NCBI GenBank assembly: GCA_016946835.1
Contig: JACVTC010000102.1
Coordinates: 431,501-495,500 of the forward strand
Source of the DNA: Neocallimastix lanati (nom. inval.)
Taxonomy: Eukaryota; Neocallimastigomycota; Neocallimastigomycetes; Neocallimastigales; Neocallimastigaceae
Length of the DNA stretch: 64,000 nt
Direction of reading: 5' to 3'
Below are positions 1 through 11,286 of the stretch, in pieces; within the stretch, counting starts at the first letter, position 1; each line of letters opens with the position of its first letter. Below the pieces are notes generated by a model. That model ran no database searches, was not told where the DNA came from, and was given only the letters and a program-made list of their open reading frames with translations. Position numbers and translations under genes: made by a program.

Positions 1-1531
1 CAAAACTGAAGAAAAGAAATCAGATAAAAAAGAGAATAAATCCGAAGAAAAAATTGAGGGTAAAAACGAAGAAGAAAAAGAATCAATTACTGCTGAAACT
101 AACAAAGATAATAAGGAAGAAGACAAAGAAGACAAAGAAGAAAAAGAAGACGAAAAAGAAAAAGAAAAAGAAAAAGAAAAGGGCGAAAATGAAAACAAAG
201 GTGAAGATTACATTGGACTTGATATTTTTGATAAAGATATTAGTGAAATGCAACCAGAAGAATCCACTTCAAGAGGTATGCCCGATTTTTCTAGGTTATC
301 GCCTTATGACATTTCAATTACCGATTTTGGTAAACATTCAAAGAAATATAAAAACACAAGAGGTAATAAAAATTCAAAAAAATCTAAATATTCCGATCAT
401 TCCAAAAAGTATTATTTAAGATCGGATAGTACCTATTCTCGAGCGGATATGAGAGTCTTTTGGGTGGATTGGCTTAGAATATTTTCAACGATTTTAATTG
501 TTTTCGTTCAAAGTTCTGGTGTAAGTTTGAAACCAAAAAAATTTGGTTCCTCTAATTGGAAATCTTTATTAGTCTATAACTCTTTATCTAGACCATGTAC
601 TCCATTATTTATAATGATGACTAGTATGCTTTTATTAGATCCAAACAAGGAATTATCTTTCAAAAAGGTCTTAAAGAAGTATTTTGCTCGTGTCCTTAAA
701 TGTTATATATTTTGGTCTGTTTATTACAATGTTTTCAATGCCTATGTCATTAACTATAATAAAAAGAAATATAAGTGGTCTTCGAAACTCGTTAAACAAA
801 CCATTATAAATATCATCAAAGCTGACAACTGTGGTCACATGTGGTATTTAAAATATATTATGGTGCTTTACCTTGTAACACCAATCTTCAGAAAATTAAC
901 GGAAAATAGAAATTTATCTTGGTACATTACTTCAGGTTTAGTAGTTTTAGGTCAACTTTTCCCAACGACTGCTGAACTTACTTCCCTTCCACTTAAATTT
1001 TATGATATTGTTAAACAATATACCGAACCTCTTGAAAATTTCGGTGGAGTGTCTGCCTACTATTTATTAGGTCATTTATTAGATTCCCATGAATTTGAAA
1101 AACTTAAAAATGTCAACTATTCCTATTTAATGGGTGCCTCTGGTTCTGGTTTAACTATTTTTCTAAGATTCTTATCTTCCTACCAAGAAAATAAGGATAG
1201 TAATCTTTTTGGTGATTTTGGTAATATTAATGTTGGTATGTCTGCTTGTGGTATTTTTATGTTCTTTAAGCATGCTCTTGGAGATTGGATTGATAAAGTC
1301 ATGAATAATCATAACTATTTGAATAAATTTATGATTGCTCTTTCAGATTGTTCTTTTGGTATTTACTTGGTACATATGACGGTATATCATCTCTTTAGTC
1401 GTTTCAATTTACATACTCAATCCCTTAATCCAATCTATTGGACAGCTATTTACGCCAGTATTATCTATATTGTTTCCTTTGGTATTATTTTTGTAATGAG
1501 AAAGATTCCAATCTTGAAAGATTTCACATAA
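1..1531 (+). CDS. Acyltransferase_3 family membrane protein, 3' part (5' end outside window)
   Basis: The reading frame is open from base 2 to a TAA at 1529-1531, so the gene starts before the window. The visible part is about 509 residues. Residues 1-75 are a Lys/Glu-rich low-complexity, probably cytoplasmic, stretch. A linker follows, and then from about base 450 a polytopic membrane domain of about 350 residues. That domain opens with RVFWVDWLRIFSTILIVFVQ and later contains CGHMWYLKYIMVLYLVTPIF and a late CSFGIYLVHM segment. This order is typical of acyltransferase_3 (NolL/OafA-like) proteins, which transfer acyl groups to carbohydrates or lipids at a membrane. The usual His in the first membrane segment (often I-H-S/V) appears to be Gln here (VFVQSSG). 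Codon use is GC-richer than the surroundings, as expected for a real gene. Substrate is unknown. No intron is needed in the visible part. Confidence 0.85.
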   Translation, partial: KTEEKKSDKKENKSEEKIEGKNEEEKESITAETNKDNKEEDKEDKEEKEDEKEKEKEKEKGENENKGEDYIGLDIFDKDISEMQPEESTSRGMPDFSRLSPYDISITDFGKHSKKYKNTRGNKNSKKSKYSDHSKKYYLRSDSTYSRADMRVFWVDWLRIFSTILIVFVQSSGVSLKPKKFGSSNWKSLLVYNSLSRPCTPLFIMMTSMLLLDPNKELSFKKVLKKYFARVLKCYIFWSVYYNVFNAYVINYNKKKYKWSSKLVKQTIINIIKADNCGHMWYLKYIMVLYLVTPIFRKLTENRNLSWYITSGLVVLGQLFPTTAELTSLPLKFYDIVKQYTEPLENFGGVSAYYLLGHLLDSHEFEKLKNVNYSYLMGASGSGLTIFLRFLSSYQENKDSNLFGDFGNINVGMSACGIFMFFKHALGDWIDKVMNNHNYLNKFMIALSDCSFGIYLVHMTVYHLFSRFNLHTQSLNPIYWTAIYASIIYIVSFGIIFVMRKIPILKDFT

Positions 1532-2412
1532 TTTTTATTTTTATTTTTATTTTTTTTATTTATTTTTTTTTTTTTAATTATATATATAAAGTAAAAAATT
1601 CTATATTATAATAATATATAGATTAAAAAATACAAATATAAATATATATATAACTTTAAAAAAAAAAAAAAAAAAAAAAAAAGAATAAAATTTAAAAATA
1701 ATAATAAAAATAAAAATTTAATAGAAAATGAAAAAAAAAAAAAAAAAAAAGAAATTAGAGAAAATGATAATGATAAAAAAAAAAAAAAAAAAAAAAAAGA
1801 AATTATGTAAATAAATTTTTTTTTTTTTATTTCCTTAATATTCATACTATATAAAAATAAAAATAAATATAAATATAAATATTTTTATATTTTAACTCTT
1901 TTAATATAATTTAATTAGAATCGTTTTTAAAAATAAAATGAAATTTTTATATTTTTTAAGAATTTATTAACACAAAACGTACAAAAAAAATATCCACTCA
2001 TTAATAATTTTTTTTAAAAAAAAAAAAAAAAAAAATGTAAAATGGAATAATTTTTAAATTTTAATTTAAAATATTAATTTAAAAAATAAAATAAAATAAA
2101 ATAAAAATAAATAACTTATTTTTTCTTCATTTATATAAAGATTTTAATATTAATTTAAATATAATATAGTTAAGAAAAAAAAAAAATTAGTTTTATAAAA
2201 AATTAAAATTATATTAATTGTTTATTATTTCATTATTTGTATATGTATTAATCATGTAATCTTTGAAATGCATTACTTTGTTTAAATAATTTCATGAATT
2301 TAGTACAAGCAACAATTAGTAGAAATAAGATAAATTTTTACAACCATTTTTATCTTTGTAATTATCAAAAATCATTATTATATACTACTAAACTTTAAAT
2401 ATTATAATAAAA

Positions 2413-2451
<39 letters not shown>

Positions 2452-2474
2452 TTAATAATTTTTATTATAAGCCT
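1532..2474. other. AT-rich intergenic stretch with poly-A tracts
   Basis: Downstream of the acyltransferase gene there are long A runs at 1657-1683, 1731-1750 and 1778-1798 and a TAA/AAT microsatellite near 2408-2445. Open frames here are homopolymer artefacts. I see no gene. Confidence 0.6.
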
Positions 2475-3460
2475 TTACACTACATTAAGAATTATATGTC
2501 AGAGAAGGAAATTTGAAAATAAGGATACTTACCTTGCTTTTTTGGACCTTAAAAAAGCGTATGACTCAGTGCCCATATATTATGTATTAATGAAGATTCC
2601 TCACTTAGGTATTAGAGGTAAAGTGCTTTAATTTTATTGAAAATTTATACTTCTATTCCAAAAGGCTTGTGTTAAGAGTTGATGGACAATTATCGGATTT
2701 AGAATTGAAATCGATCATACAGAGAATGAATAATAAAGTTAGAAATGCACTTTATTCCATTAAAGGATTTCTTAAAAATCCTCATACTTATAAAAGAATG
2801 TTGTTTTCAGCTATAGTAATTGGACAAGTTTCATATTATGCACCTTCTACTTGGATCTAACAAAGACAGAACGAGAAGTACACAGACACTAGTTAATTCA
2901 GGATTATACTGGATTGAAGGATTTTCTAAAGGGAATAGCTTTACTTCCCTTTATTGTGTTTCTAAAGAACTTAACGTTCCTCCTCTTTCGGTGAAATGTG
3001 AGATTGCTCAGGTAAGGTGTTTTAAAAAAAAATGGAAAAACTCGAAATGTATTATCTCTGATTTACTTAGAGATATATCTCGTTGTAGATGTCATGCATG
3101 GGATAAAGAAAGTAAAATTTTAGCTGATAAATTAGATAAATTTCCATCAAGAAAAAAAAAAAAAAAAAAAAAAAAACGATTTTAAATTTTTACTGGGATA
3201 GAGATATGGCAAGAAAATCAATCAAAGCTAAGGCTTATAAAAAAAAAAAAAATAATAATTTTGAGAAAACTAGAGGGTATCTTAAGCTAAAATTATAAAT
3301 ATCCTGAATTTAGCATTTGGCTTCCGATGGGTACTTCGTGTCAGATATGGATATAAATTCGATGCTAGTGTTGCCAAAGCCGCCAAAATGATTGAAGAAG
3401 ACTGTCCTGAAAGGTGTCCTTGTTGTTATAGAAAAAATAGTAATCCTCGATTGGAATATT
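2475..3460 (+). mobile_element. Degenerate non-LTR (LINE-type) retrotransposon fragment
   Basis: Broken reverse-transcriptase coding sequence is readable across several frames. Around 2520-2640 the translation contains FLDLKKAYDSVP, the RT block carrying the first catalytic Asp. After a frameshift, RLVLRVDGQLSDL follows at 2655-2700. It jumps directly to IIQRMNNKVRNALYS, so the catalytic Y/FADD block is deleted. The thumb-like region runs through VIGQVSYYAP and IEGFSKGNSFTSLYCVSKEL to about 3160, where an A-tract interrupts it. A later piece near 3320-3450 ends in a zinc-knuckle-like CPERCPCC. A second copy of the same family lies at about 25.9-26.8 kb on the minus strand and shares the KDL/SDL..KES block and the Cys motif. 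The element is dead: it has frameshifts, a deletion and homopolymer insertions. Confidence 0.85.
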
Positions 3461-4102
3461 GGTTTTTCTAAATGCTATCTTTTCCGTGAATTTCTTATGA
3501 AATATTTTAAGGATATTGAAATTCTTTATGAAATATTTTATATTATTTATAAATATTGTCCAATATCTAATAGTAATGTAGACACTGCTATCACAGATAT
3601 GAATAATATAGAACTAAGTTCTGATTCTGATAGTAGTAACGAAGTGTATAATATTAATAATATTAACAATAGAAATAATATTGTTAATAATAGTAGAAAT
3701 AGTGATAGTGAAAATAGAAATACTAATATTAGTGATAGTGAATATTATAATATCGTTACTTCTATTTTAGTGTATAGTTCAATTGGTGAAAATCGTGGTG
3801 ATTTAAGTAATTTTCTGAATAATGAGTGTGTAAATAGATATGTGACGTGGTACCGATTGTATAACTTTCTTCTTGGTAGAAGTTTGGCGAAATGCCACAT
3901 TTTTTTAATACGCCACATGCTTTCAAAAAAATTGGCGAAATGCAATCTGGCGAAATGCAATTTGGTGAAATGCCCCACACCCTTGAGGTGTTCGTTGCCT
4001 TATGAACTTTTTTCTGAATTTATTTATACACTTATTTTTGATTATTACTGTTTATTTCACGTTACTATTCCATTTATTATTATGTTCAAATTGGACATAT
4101 AA
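3461..4102 (+). pseudogene. Probable tail of the retrotransposon ORF, Asn/Ser-rich, with GAAATGC repeat motifs
   Basis: The frame opened at 3392 stays open to a TAA at 4100-4102. It carries an Asp/Ser/Asn-rich segment (about 3560-3740) and a hydrophobic end. It follows the Cys motif of the LINE remnant, so it may be the degraded C-terminal part of that ORF. The comparable region in the 26 kb copy is also acidic and Ser-rich. At 3888-3985 there are four copies of a GGCGAAATGC-type motif, which resembles the terminal motif of the hAT-like element at 9.8-10.97 kb. A DNA-element end may therefore have inserted here. An independent gene is possible but unlikely. Confidence 0.4.
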
Positions 4103-4210
4103 TATTTATTTATTTTATTAATTCTGTGTTTTTTTTTTTTTTTTTTTTTTTTTTTTATTTTTTTTTTAAAATTAAAAGTATTCATGTATTTTATAAAAGA
4201 ATAAATAAAA

Positions 4211-4240
4211 ATAAAGATTAAAGTTCGCAATAATTGTGGC

Positions 4241-4246
<6 letters not shown>
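4211..4246 (+). repeat. Dispersed repeat, copy 1
   Basis: The motif AAAGATTAAAGTTCGCAATAA followed by TGTGGCT and an A run recurs nearly unchanged at 30708-30745, with CACAATAA and TGCGGCT. This suggests a shared 3' end of a dispersed element. Confidence 0.5.
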
Positions 4247-4276
<30 letters not shown>

Positions 4277-4278
<2 letters not shown>

Positions 4279-4450
4279 ATTATTATTGTTAAGAGTCATC
4301 CCCAATGATGTGGACCTGTTTTTCCAAGGTCCATGGAGGGTTAATGGAAAAGGATTAGCCTACATCAGGTATACTAATTGCAGCTTTCTATGATTCTAAT
4401 GATTATCGATGGTTATCCCTTCTAAAGTGGCTTCTAGTACTAAGAGTGAA
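4277..4450. other. GC-richer unexplained island with small hairpin
   Basis: This stretch of about 170 bases is embedded between poly-A tracts (4243-4275 and 4505-4539). Its composition is strikingly more balanced than the surroundings. It contains a 7-bp inverted repeat, TGGACCT (4311-4317) and AGGTCCA (4327-4333), and no credible reading frame. It could be a retroelement untranslated region (an A-tract follows) or a structured RNA. I cannot decide which. Confidence 0.35.
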
Positions 4451-4503
4451 AACTCATAAGGAAGAAAGAAAGATAATAAAGATAATAAACCAAAAATAAT
4501 AAA

Positions 4504-4540
<37 letters not shown>

Positions 4541-4541
<1 letters not shown>

Positions 4542-4705
4542 AGATTTCATATATATTATAAATGACTTTTTTATTATTATTATTATTATTTAAAATGATT
4601 AAAATTTTAATGATTCAACTTTCACTTAATTATTAGAATAGTTTTTTATTTTTATTTTATATTCATATTATTAACAGTATATATAGTATATATATATGTA
4701 CATTT

Positions 4706-4737
<32 letters not shown>

Positions 4738-5160
4738 TTAAATAATATATATGAATGATAGAAACTTTTATAATAATTTATAAAAAATAAAAAAAAAAAA
4801 AAAAAAAAAAATAAAAAAATAAAAATGATAGTTCATAAAATAATTTTATTTTTTTTTTTCCCCACCCCTCTCTAATTTTTTTAATAATAATAAATTTTTT
4901 AAATTAATTACAGTAAATTCAATAGTAAAAATAAAAATAATAACAATAATATATATTTATATATATATATATTATATACAAAAGAAATAAAGAATATATA
5001 TTTATATATATATATATTATATACAAAAGAAATAAAGAAATAATATATATATATATATATATAGAATTCAAAATTTGGTAATATCGATAATGAAAATGAT
5101 ATAGATATAATAAAAAATAAATTGGATATAATTTGAATATATATATATACTTTTTTTTTT
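4541..5160. repeat. AT-rich intergenic stretch with short tandem duplication
   Basis: This is the 3' flank of family copy A. It is dominated by A/T runs. A short tandem duplication of a unit reading roughly ATATATTATATACAAAAGAAATAAAGAAT occurs at about 4950-5050. I see no gene. Confidence 0.55.
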
Positions 5161-5201
5161 CTAATTGTACTTGTAATTAGAATGATAATCATAAATGAAA
5201 G

Positions 5202-5261
<60 letters not shown>

Positions 5262-7246
5262 TATTATTATTAGTATTAGTGGTAGTAGTAATATTAGAAT
5301 TCGTTGAATTCAGTGATTCAATTATTACTTTATTAAGAGAATAATTTTCAGTATTCGATTTAAATGAATTCATTGATCCTAATGAATACCAATTTGTATT
5401 AAAGCTTTTATTGACGATATAGAGATGGCTATCTTCTTTATAATAATAAATATTATCCATTGAATTATTATTGAGAAAACTACTATTAATAATAGAAATT
5501 TTATAGTGACCTTTTGAATTTTTTGGAGTAGATGGATTACTTTTACTAGTGCTCCATGATGGAAGGGTACTTGTTGAAGTGTAGACGGTTTCATCTTTTG
5601 AATGTAACAGTAAAATTTGATCGATAAATATCATATAATATTGTAAATTATTAATTGATTTTCGTATTTCATCAAAGGAAAAATCTAAATGATGATAGTT
5701 ATACACTTTATAATAGTAATATTTAATGATGATGGTAATCGAAATAATGGGTAGAAAAGTCAAACTAATAAAAGCTGAAACAAGAATTCTATATTGAGAG
5801 ACGGTTTTAAATTTTTTTATAAATCCTGATTTTTGTGTTATTTGTGAAAGATTTTTTCGAAGGACGTAATAAACGGCAAATTCATAAATCATACATGCAT
5901 AAATAATAATTAATTGTATATACCAATAGGTAAAATAAAACATATCCACGGTATCCTTTTGATATTCTCCATCTTTTTTATAGAGATCTTTTGGACTGAG
6001 TTTAATAAAATGAATAAAAATTAATGCAATTTTTGATAAATTAAATATTCCACAACTGATGTATACAAACCACATAGATTTTTGATTCTTTGCTAAGGTC
6101 CTCGTACGAAGTAACGGATACCAATCCCCTACTATTTCACCACAATACCATAGTGCAACTGCTATTTGCCTTGTAAGAAACCATCGAAAGGGATGCATTT
6201 CAGGTGATGTTACATCATATTTACATTGAATAGATAAAATTTCACCATTAGTATCTCTCGTAATACTATTAGAAAAGTAATGTGGTCTTAAATCTCCTAA
6301 TTTATCTATAATATCACCTAATGAACTATTTTATTTCATTTTTTTTTTTTTTTTTTTTTTGAATAAAAAATAGCCATTATCCATAGAGAGGGATATATAA
6401 AGAATTTTATATAGAAATATATATAGTTATATTAATATTAATTATTAATAATTAGTTTTTATAATTATTTTTTATTTTTTTTTTATTTATTATTTTTTTT
6501 TTTTATTTTTTTATTTTTTTTTTGTATTTATTATAAATTTATACTATTATAATCATTATTTTATTATTTAATTTTATCTTTATATCTTTCTTATTAATAT
6601 TTTATTATAATATATTAGTATTTTTTAATAATTTTTTTATTAAAAAAAAAAAAAAAAAGTAAAATAAAATTATATTATTATATCATATATTGAAATATAT
6701 CATAATTTTTTTTTTTTTTTTTTTTTTTGATATTTAAAAATGATATATATTTTCAGAGAATAAAGTAAAATAAAAATTATGTCTTTATAATTTTATTTTC
6801 ATTACACCCTCATTTTATTACTATATTCTCATTTTTCAATATATTATCATTGTATCATTAAATATTTATACAAATATTAATTTTTATTATAATTATTATT
6901 ATATTTTCTTAAATACAAAATAATATATTTACCGAAGAATAAAATGAAATAAAATAATTTTCATAACTGGTTTTTTCATATTAAATTTATGTAATATGAA
7001 AATTAGAATGGTCCAATAAAAGAATAAAAACTTTATAGGACGATGAATCGCATAGATTATTGTTCGTATTTCATCAATTTTATTATTTAATTTTTGTTCT
7101 CCATCAATTGAATTTAAATATTCTAAATAACATGTAAAATTGGTTCCTTTACTTAGTAACCATTGCATATAGGTTGCGTCAGTACCATTTTCAATAAAAT
7201 ATTGCTTTTGTGATAGAGCGTAGGAATAATCAGCCTCTGATAACAT
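5161..7246 (-). CDS. Array membrane protein, copy A (two exons)
   Basis: Unrecognised polytopic membrane protein, first member of a six-copy same-strand array. Exon 1 is 7246-6933 and exon 2 is 6325-5161. The intron 6932-6326 (607 bases) has GT/AG ends and phase 2, splitting an Arg codon. The joined frame is 493 codons (492 residues). Exon 1 begins MLSEADYSYALSQKQYFIEN and ends with a hydrophobic stretch. Exon 2 starts SLGDIIDKLGDL, followed by HPFRWFLTRQIAVALWYCGE, the WYPLLRTRT block, and membrane segments. The conserved FSFDEIRKSI and YYMIFIDQIL block precedes the tail. The last 140 or so residues are Ser/Thr/Asn-rich and end in a pure Asn run encoded by an ATT/AAT repeat (5203-5265). About six membrane segments are expected. 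Function is unknown; a receptor or transporter is conceivable. The splice model rests on agreement between copies. Confidence 0.8.
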
Positions 7247-7283
7247 ATGTATTTAAAGTTTAATATATTTTTAAAAAAATAAA

Positions 7284-7314
<31 letters not shown>

Positions 7315-8103
7315 TTTTAATTTAAATAAATTATTATAAAATTATTTATCTAACTTTATTTTTTTTTTTTATTAATTTTTTATTTATAAACAAAGTATAA
7401 ATAATTATATTTGAATTATGTATATTTAGTATAAATATTTTTTATAAAAAAACATTAATAAATTATTCTTTTATTTTTGTTTGATGTTAAATTTATAAAA
7501 TATATTGTATATATATAATTAGGCATATATGATTTAAACTTGTTATAAAAATAATATATAAATATATTTATTTTTAATATTTTAAATATTATTACTTCTA
7601 ATTTTGAAATTTTATTTTATTTAAAAAAAAAAAAAAAAAAAAAAATGAAATTTAATGTATTTTATAAGATTTCAATTTATTATTATTTATTATTTATTAA
7701 TTATTTTTATTATTAACATATTTAATATAGTGAACCTTAATTTTTAATATTTCAATTTTAATTTTATTTCATTATTTACTTTTTTTTTTTTTTTTATTTT
7801 TTATTTTATTTTATTTTACTTTTTATTTTTTATTTTTTTTCATTCATATTATTTTTGATACATATAAATGAAAAATGACATTTATGGTAATTGGTGAGAT
7901 TCTTAAGATTGATCGATCAATAACAATATCCAAAAATAAGAATAACCAATAACTAGAATTGTCTTAATAGCTTTTAATTTTAATTTAAATATTTTAAAAA
8001 TGATTCATATTTAAACTTTTTTTTTTTTAATTTATAATATATATATATATTAATTTATAATTTTATTATTAATATTTTTTTTTTTTTTATATAATAATAT
8101 CTG

Positions 8104-8147
<44 letters not shown>

Positions 8148-9758
8148 AAAAATTAATTAACATAATTATATATATTAAATCTATTCCAAACATTATAATT
8201 AAAGTTTATTTATATACATTTATTTTATTTTTTTTTATATTTAAATAAATATAACTTTTTTTTAAAAAAAAAAAAAAAAGAAAAAAGGTAGTTAAATTAG
8301 TATTTGAATATAAATAGATGACCTAATTAATTATAATAATTAATATTTCTATTATTATTTTATTTCTTAATTATAAGAAAAGTTCTATTATTTATATCAT
8401 TAAATATACAATTTATAATTATTAAATATTACTATTAACTATTATAAAATTCATTTTTATTTTAATTAAATTGTATTTTTTTTTTAAAAAAAATATAACT
8501 ATATAAAGTAATTTTAAACATTTTACTCCCTAAGTAAAAAAAATATATATTTTTTAATTTATATATATAAAAATAAATGAATGAATAAATATTTATATAA
8601 ATAAAGAAGGTTGAGATTTTAATTATTTAATATATGACATTATGAAATTAAAAAAATTCAATTAAATGAAAATCCTTTTTTTTTTTTTTTTTTATTTTTA
8701 TCTTTTTGTTTAAAATTCTATTTAATATTCTAATACTAATATTTTATAACAGTATAAATTAATTTTAGTATAAATTTTAATTGTTCTAATTTTTATAATT
8801 AATTTTTATCTATTTTTAATATTTAAATTAATTAAAATAATTAATTATTCATTGTTTTAATTTAACGATTAATCATTATCAATTCTTAATAATTATCTAT
8901 TTATTTATAATTTAATATATATTTATTATTTACCCTTTATTTATTTATTATTTATGATTTACCATCTATCATTACCCATTTACTATTATTTAATATTCAT
9001 AATTTATTATTTACTATTTATTATATGATATATGTGTTTATTTATTCCATATAAAAATACGAAAACATTATGGTTAACAAGGAGAAAAGTGGATAGTACA
9101 TTCATGATATTTTATATGGAATGAATATCACATGAATAACATTAGGTAAATATATCCAAGTTACACAAAATATTTAAAACGATTTAATATATAACTCTTA
9201 CTCTCTTTTAGGGAGACAGAAGAATATAATTTATTAATTTATTTATTATAAAATATATTTAATTATTTTAAAATATTAATATTTATAATTTCATATTATT
9301 ATTATTATTATTATTATTATTAAACGACTTTTATTTATTGATATAATAAAAACAAATGTTGAAAAAGACCAAGAATAAAATATTATAATATAAATAATTA
9401 AAGATTAATAATAATTATAAAATATATAAAATATATAAAATAAAACAATTAAAATAAAATAAAACTTATAAATTTACAAATTATTTACATATTTATATAA
9501 CATAAAATTTATGTGATAAATTTTATGCTTACATTAAATTTATGCAATTGTATTGAATTTATGATAATTTATGAAATTTATGATACATCATAAATCTATT
9601 TTATATCATGTTACATAAAATCACACTATAAATCAATGATAATTAATCAAATGATTAATTAATGATTTATTAATTTATTTTTATGTAATTACTAACAAAA
9701 TAATTTATTAATAATTAAAGTTTTTATTTTCATATTATATCTATTATTGTTAACATAA
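7247..9758. other. AT-rich intergenic stretch
   Basis: About 2.5 kb of nearly pure A/T, upstream of copy A. It has T runs at 7779-7795 and 8105-8142, and a short inverted repeat ATTCCATATAAAAATA (about 9044-9060) versus TATTTTATATGGAAT (about 9105-9121). I find no coding frame, tRNA or rRNA. Confidence 0.55.
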
Positions 9759-9766
9759 ATTAAAAC

Positions 9767-9848
9767 GAGTGTGTCATATCACAAAAGTTTCATTTCTGAA
9801 AAGTTTCATTTCGGAAAATTTTAATAAATAGATAAATAAATAATAAAA

Positions 9849-9880
<32 letters not shown>

Positions 9881-10968
9881 AAAAACATAAAAAATATAAA
9901 AATATAAAATAAAAAATAAAATATAAAATAAAAAATATAAAATATAAAATATAAAATAAATAAATAAAAAAAAATACAAAATAAAAATAAAAAAAAATAT
10001 GAAATAAAAAATAAAAAAAATAAAAAGATGAGAACATCATAAAAAAGGGAGTTAAAAGTAGCACAAAGTTAGGATGATTTTAGGTGGTATCTACTTTTTT
10101 TATTTTTTATTTTTAAAAAAATAAAAAATAAAAAATAAAAAAAAAAATACAAAATATAAAAATATAAAATAAAAAATAAAAAAAAATAAAAAATATAAAA
10201 AAAATAAAAAATATAAAAAAAATAAAAAATATAAAAATATAAAATAAAAAATATAAAATATAAAATATAAAATACAAAATAAAAAAAAAATAGATACCAC
10301 CTAAAATCATCCTAACTTTGTGCTACTTTTAACTCCCTTTTTTATGATATCCTCATCTTTTTTTTTTTTTTTTTTCTACTGAATTATTTATAAATATTTC
10401 TTTTATTAAAAAAATTTTATTAGTAATTAAAATTTTTTTAAAATACTGCTCAAGGAATTAAGGTGTAAAAATGATCAATTAAATTATTTAGATATTATTT
10501 TTTAGTCTTTATAATAATTATTTTTTAATTATTTTAATTTTAATAGTTATATTTTAAATTATTATCTTTATACAACTTTTAAATTATTAATACTTATTTA
10601 TATATATATATAATTATTATTAATCATATATTATAGAACATTTAAAATGTATGATAAAATATTTTATTTTTTTAAAGCTTTAATTCTAATGAATATTTAT
10701 TATTATATAATGTATATATGTATATAAATATTTTTCTTTTTTTTAAAAAATTAAATTTTAAATTTATTTATTTATTATAGTTTTATTTATTTATTTTTAT
10801 TTATTTAGTTATTTATTTAAATTATATATATTATTTATTATTTATTTATTTTATTATTAATATATTCATTTATTAACTTTAAAAAAATTTTTTTTAAATG
10901 AAACTCTTTATGTAAATTTTCCGAAATGAAACTTTCAAAAATGAAATTTTTCGAAATGCACCTCCCTC
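9767..10968. mobile_element. hAT-like non-autonomous DNA transposon with 8-bp target duplication
   Basis: The left end, 9767-9822, reads inward GAGTGTGTCATATCAC followed by two GTTTCATTTC motifs. The right end, 10913-10968, read in reverse, begins GAGGGAGGTGCATTTC and continues with the same GTTTCATTTCGGAAAATTT motif. The ends thus form imperfect inverted repeats of about 56 bases. They are flanked by a perfect 8-base direct repeat ATTAAAAC at 9759-9766 and 10969-10976. An 8-bp target duplication with ends near AGGGAG fits the hAT superfamily. The 1.2 kb interior is low-complexity A/T with no transposase frame, so the element is non-autonomous. It carries a nested foldback. Confidence 0.75.
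10026..10358. repeat. Foldback: 68-base near-perfect inverted repeat
   Basis: The arm at 10026-10093 and the arm at 10291-10358 are reverse complements with only two mismatches over 68 bases. Each arm contains TACCACCTAAAATCATCC (or its reverse complement) and is GC-richer than its 197-base A/T-only spacer. It sits inside the hAT-like element, so it probably inserted later or is part of its structure. A transcript would form a long hairpin. Confidence 0.85.
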
Positions 10969-10976
10969 ATTAAAAC

Positions 10977-11286
10977 ATAACGTATTATTTAACATTAAAA
11001 ACATAAATAAATATATTGTATTATTAATTATTAAGTAGTTATCCTTTTCTATTATTATTTATAATTTTTTATATTTTTTTATTATTTATTATTAATTATT
11101 TATTTTTTTATTATTTATTATTAATTATTATTTATTATTATTATTTATTATTTATTATTATTTATTTTTTCATTATTTATTATTTATTATTTATTATTTA
11201 TTATTTATTATTTATTTTTTTTATTATTTATTATTTATTATTTATTATTTATTTTTTTTATTATTTATTTATCTCAATTATACAAA
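10977..11286. repeat. TTATTATTTA-type microsatellite region
   Basis: From about 11040 to 11270 the sequence is an imperfect array of TTATTATTTA and TATTTTTTTAT units. There is no gene. Confidence 0.7.

Noticed and set aside
4277-4450. Possible tRNA in the GC-richer island
   Set aside because: No cloverleaf, no GTTCRANNC box B and no acceptor stem could be formed by eye.
9774-10310. Phe/Ile/Tyr-rich frames inside the hAT-like element
   Set aside because: They arise from A/T-only repeats and are interrupted by the foldback arms. They do not resemble a transposase.
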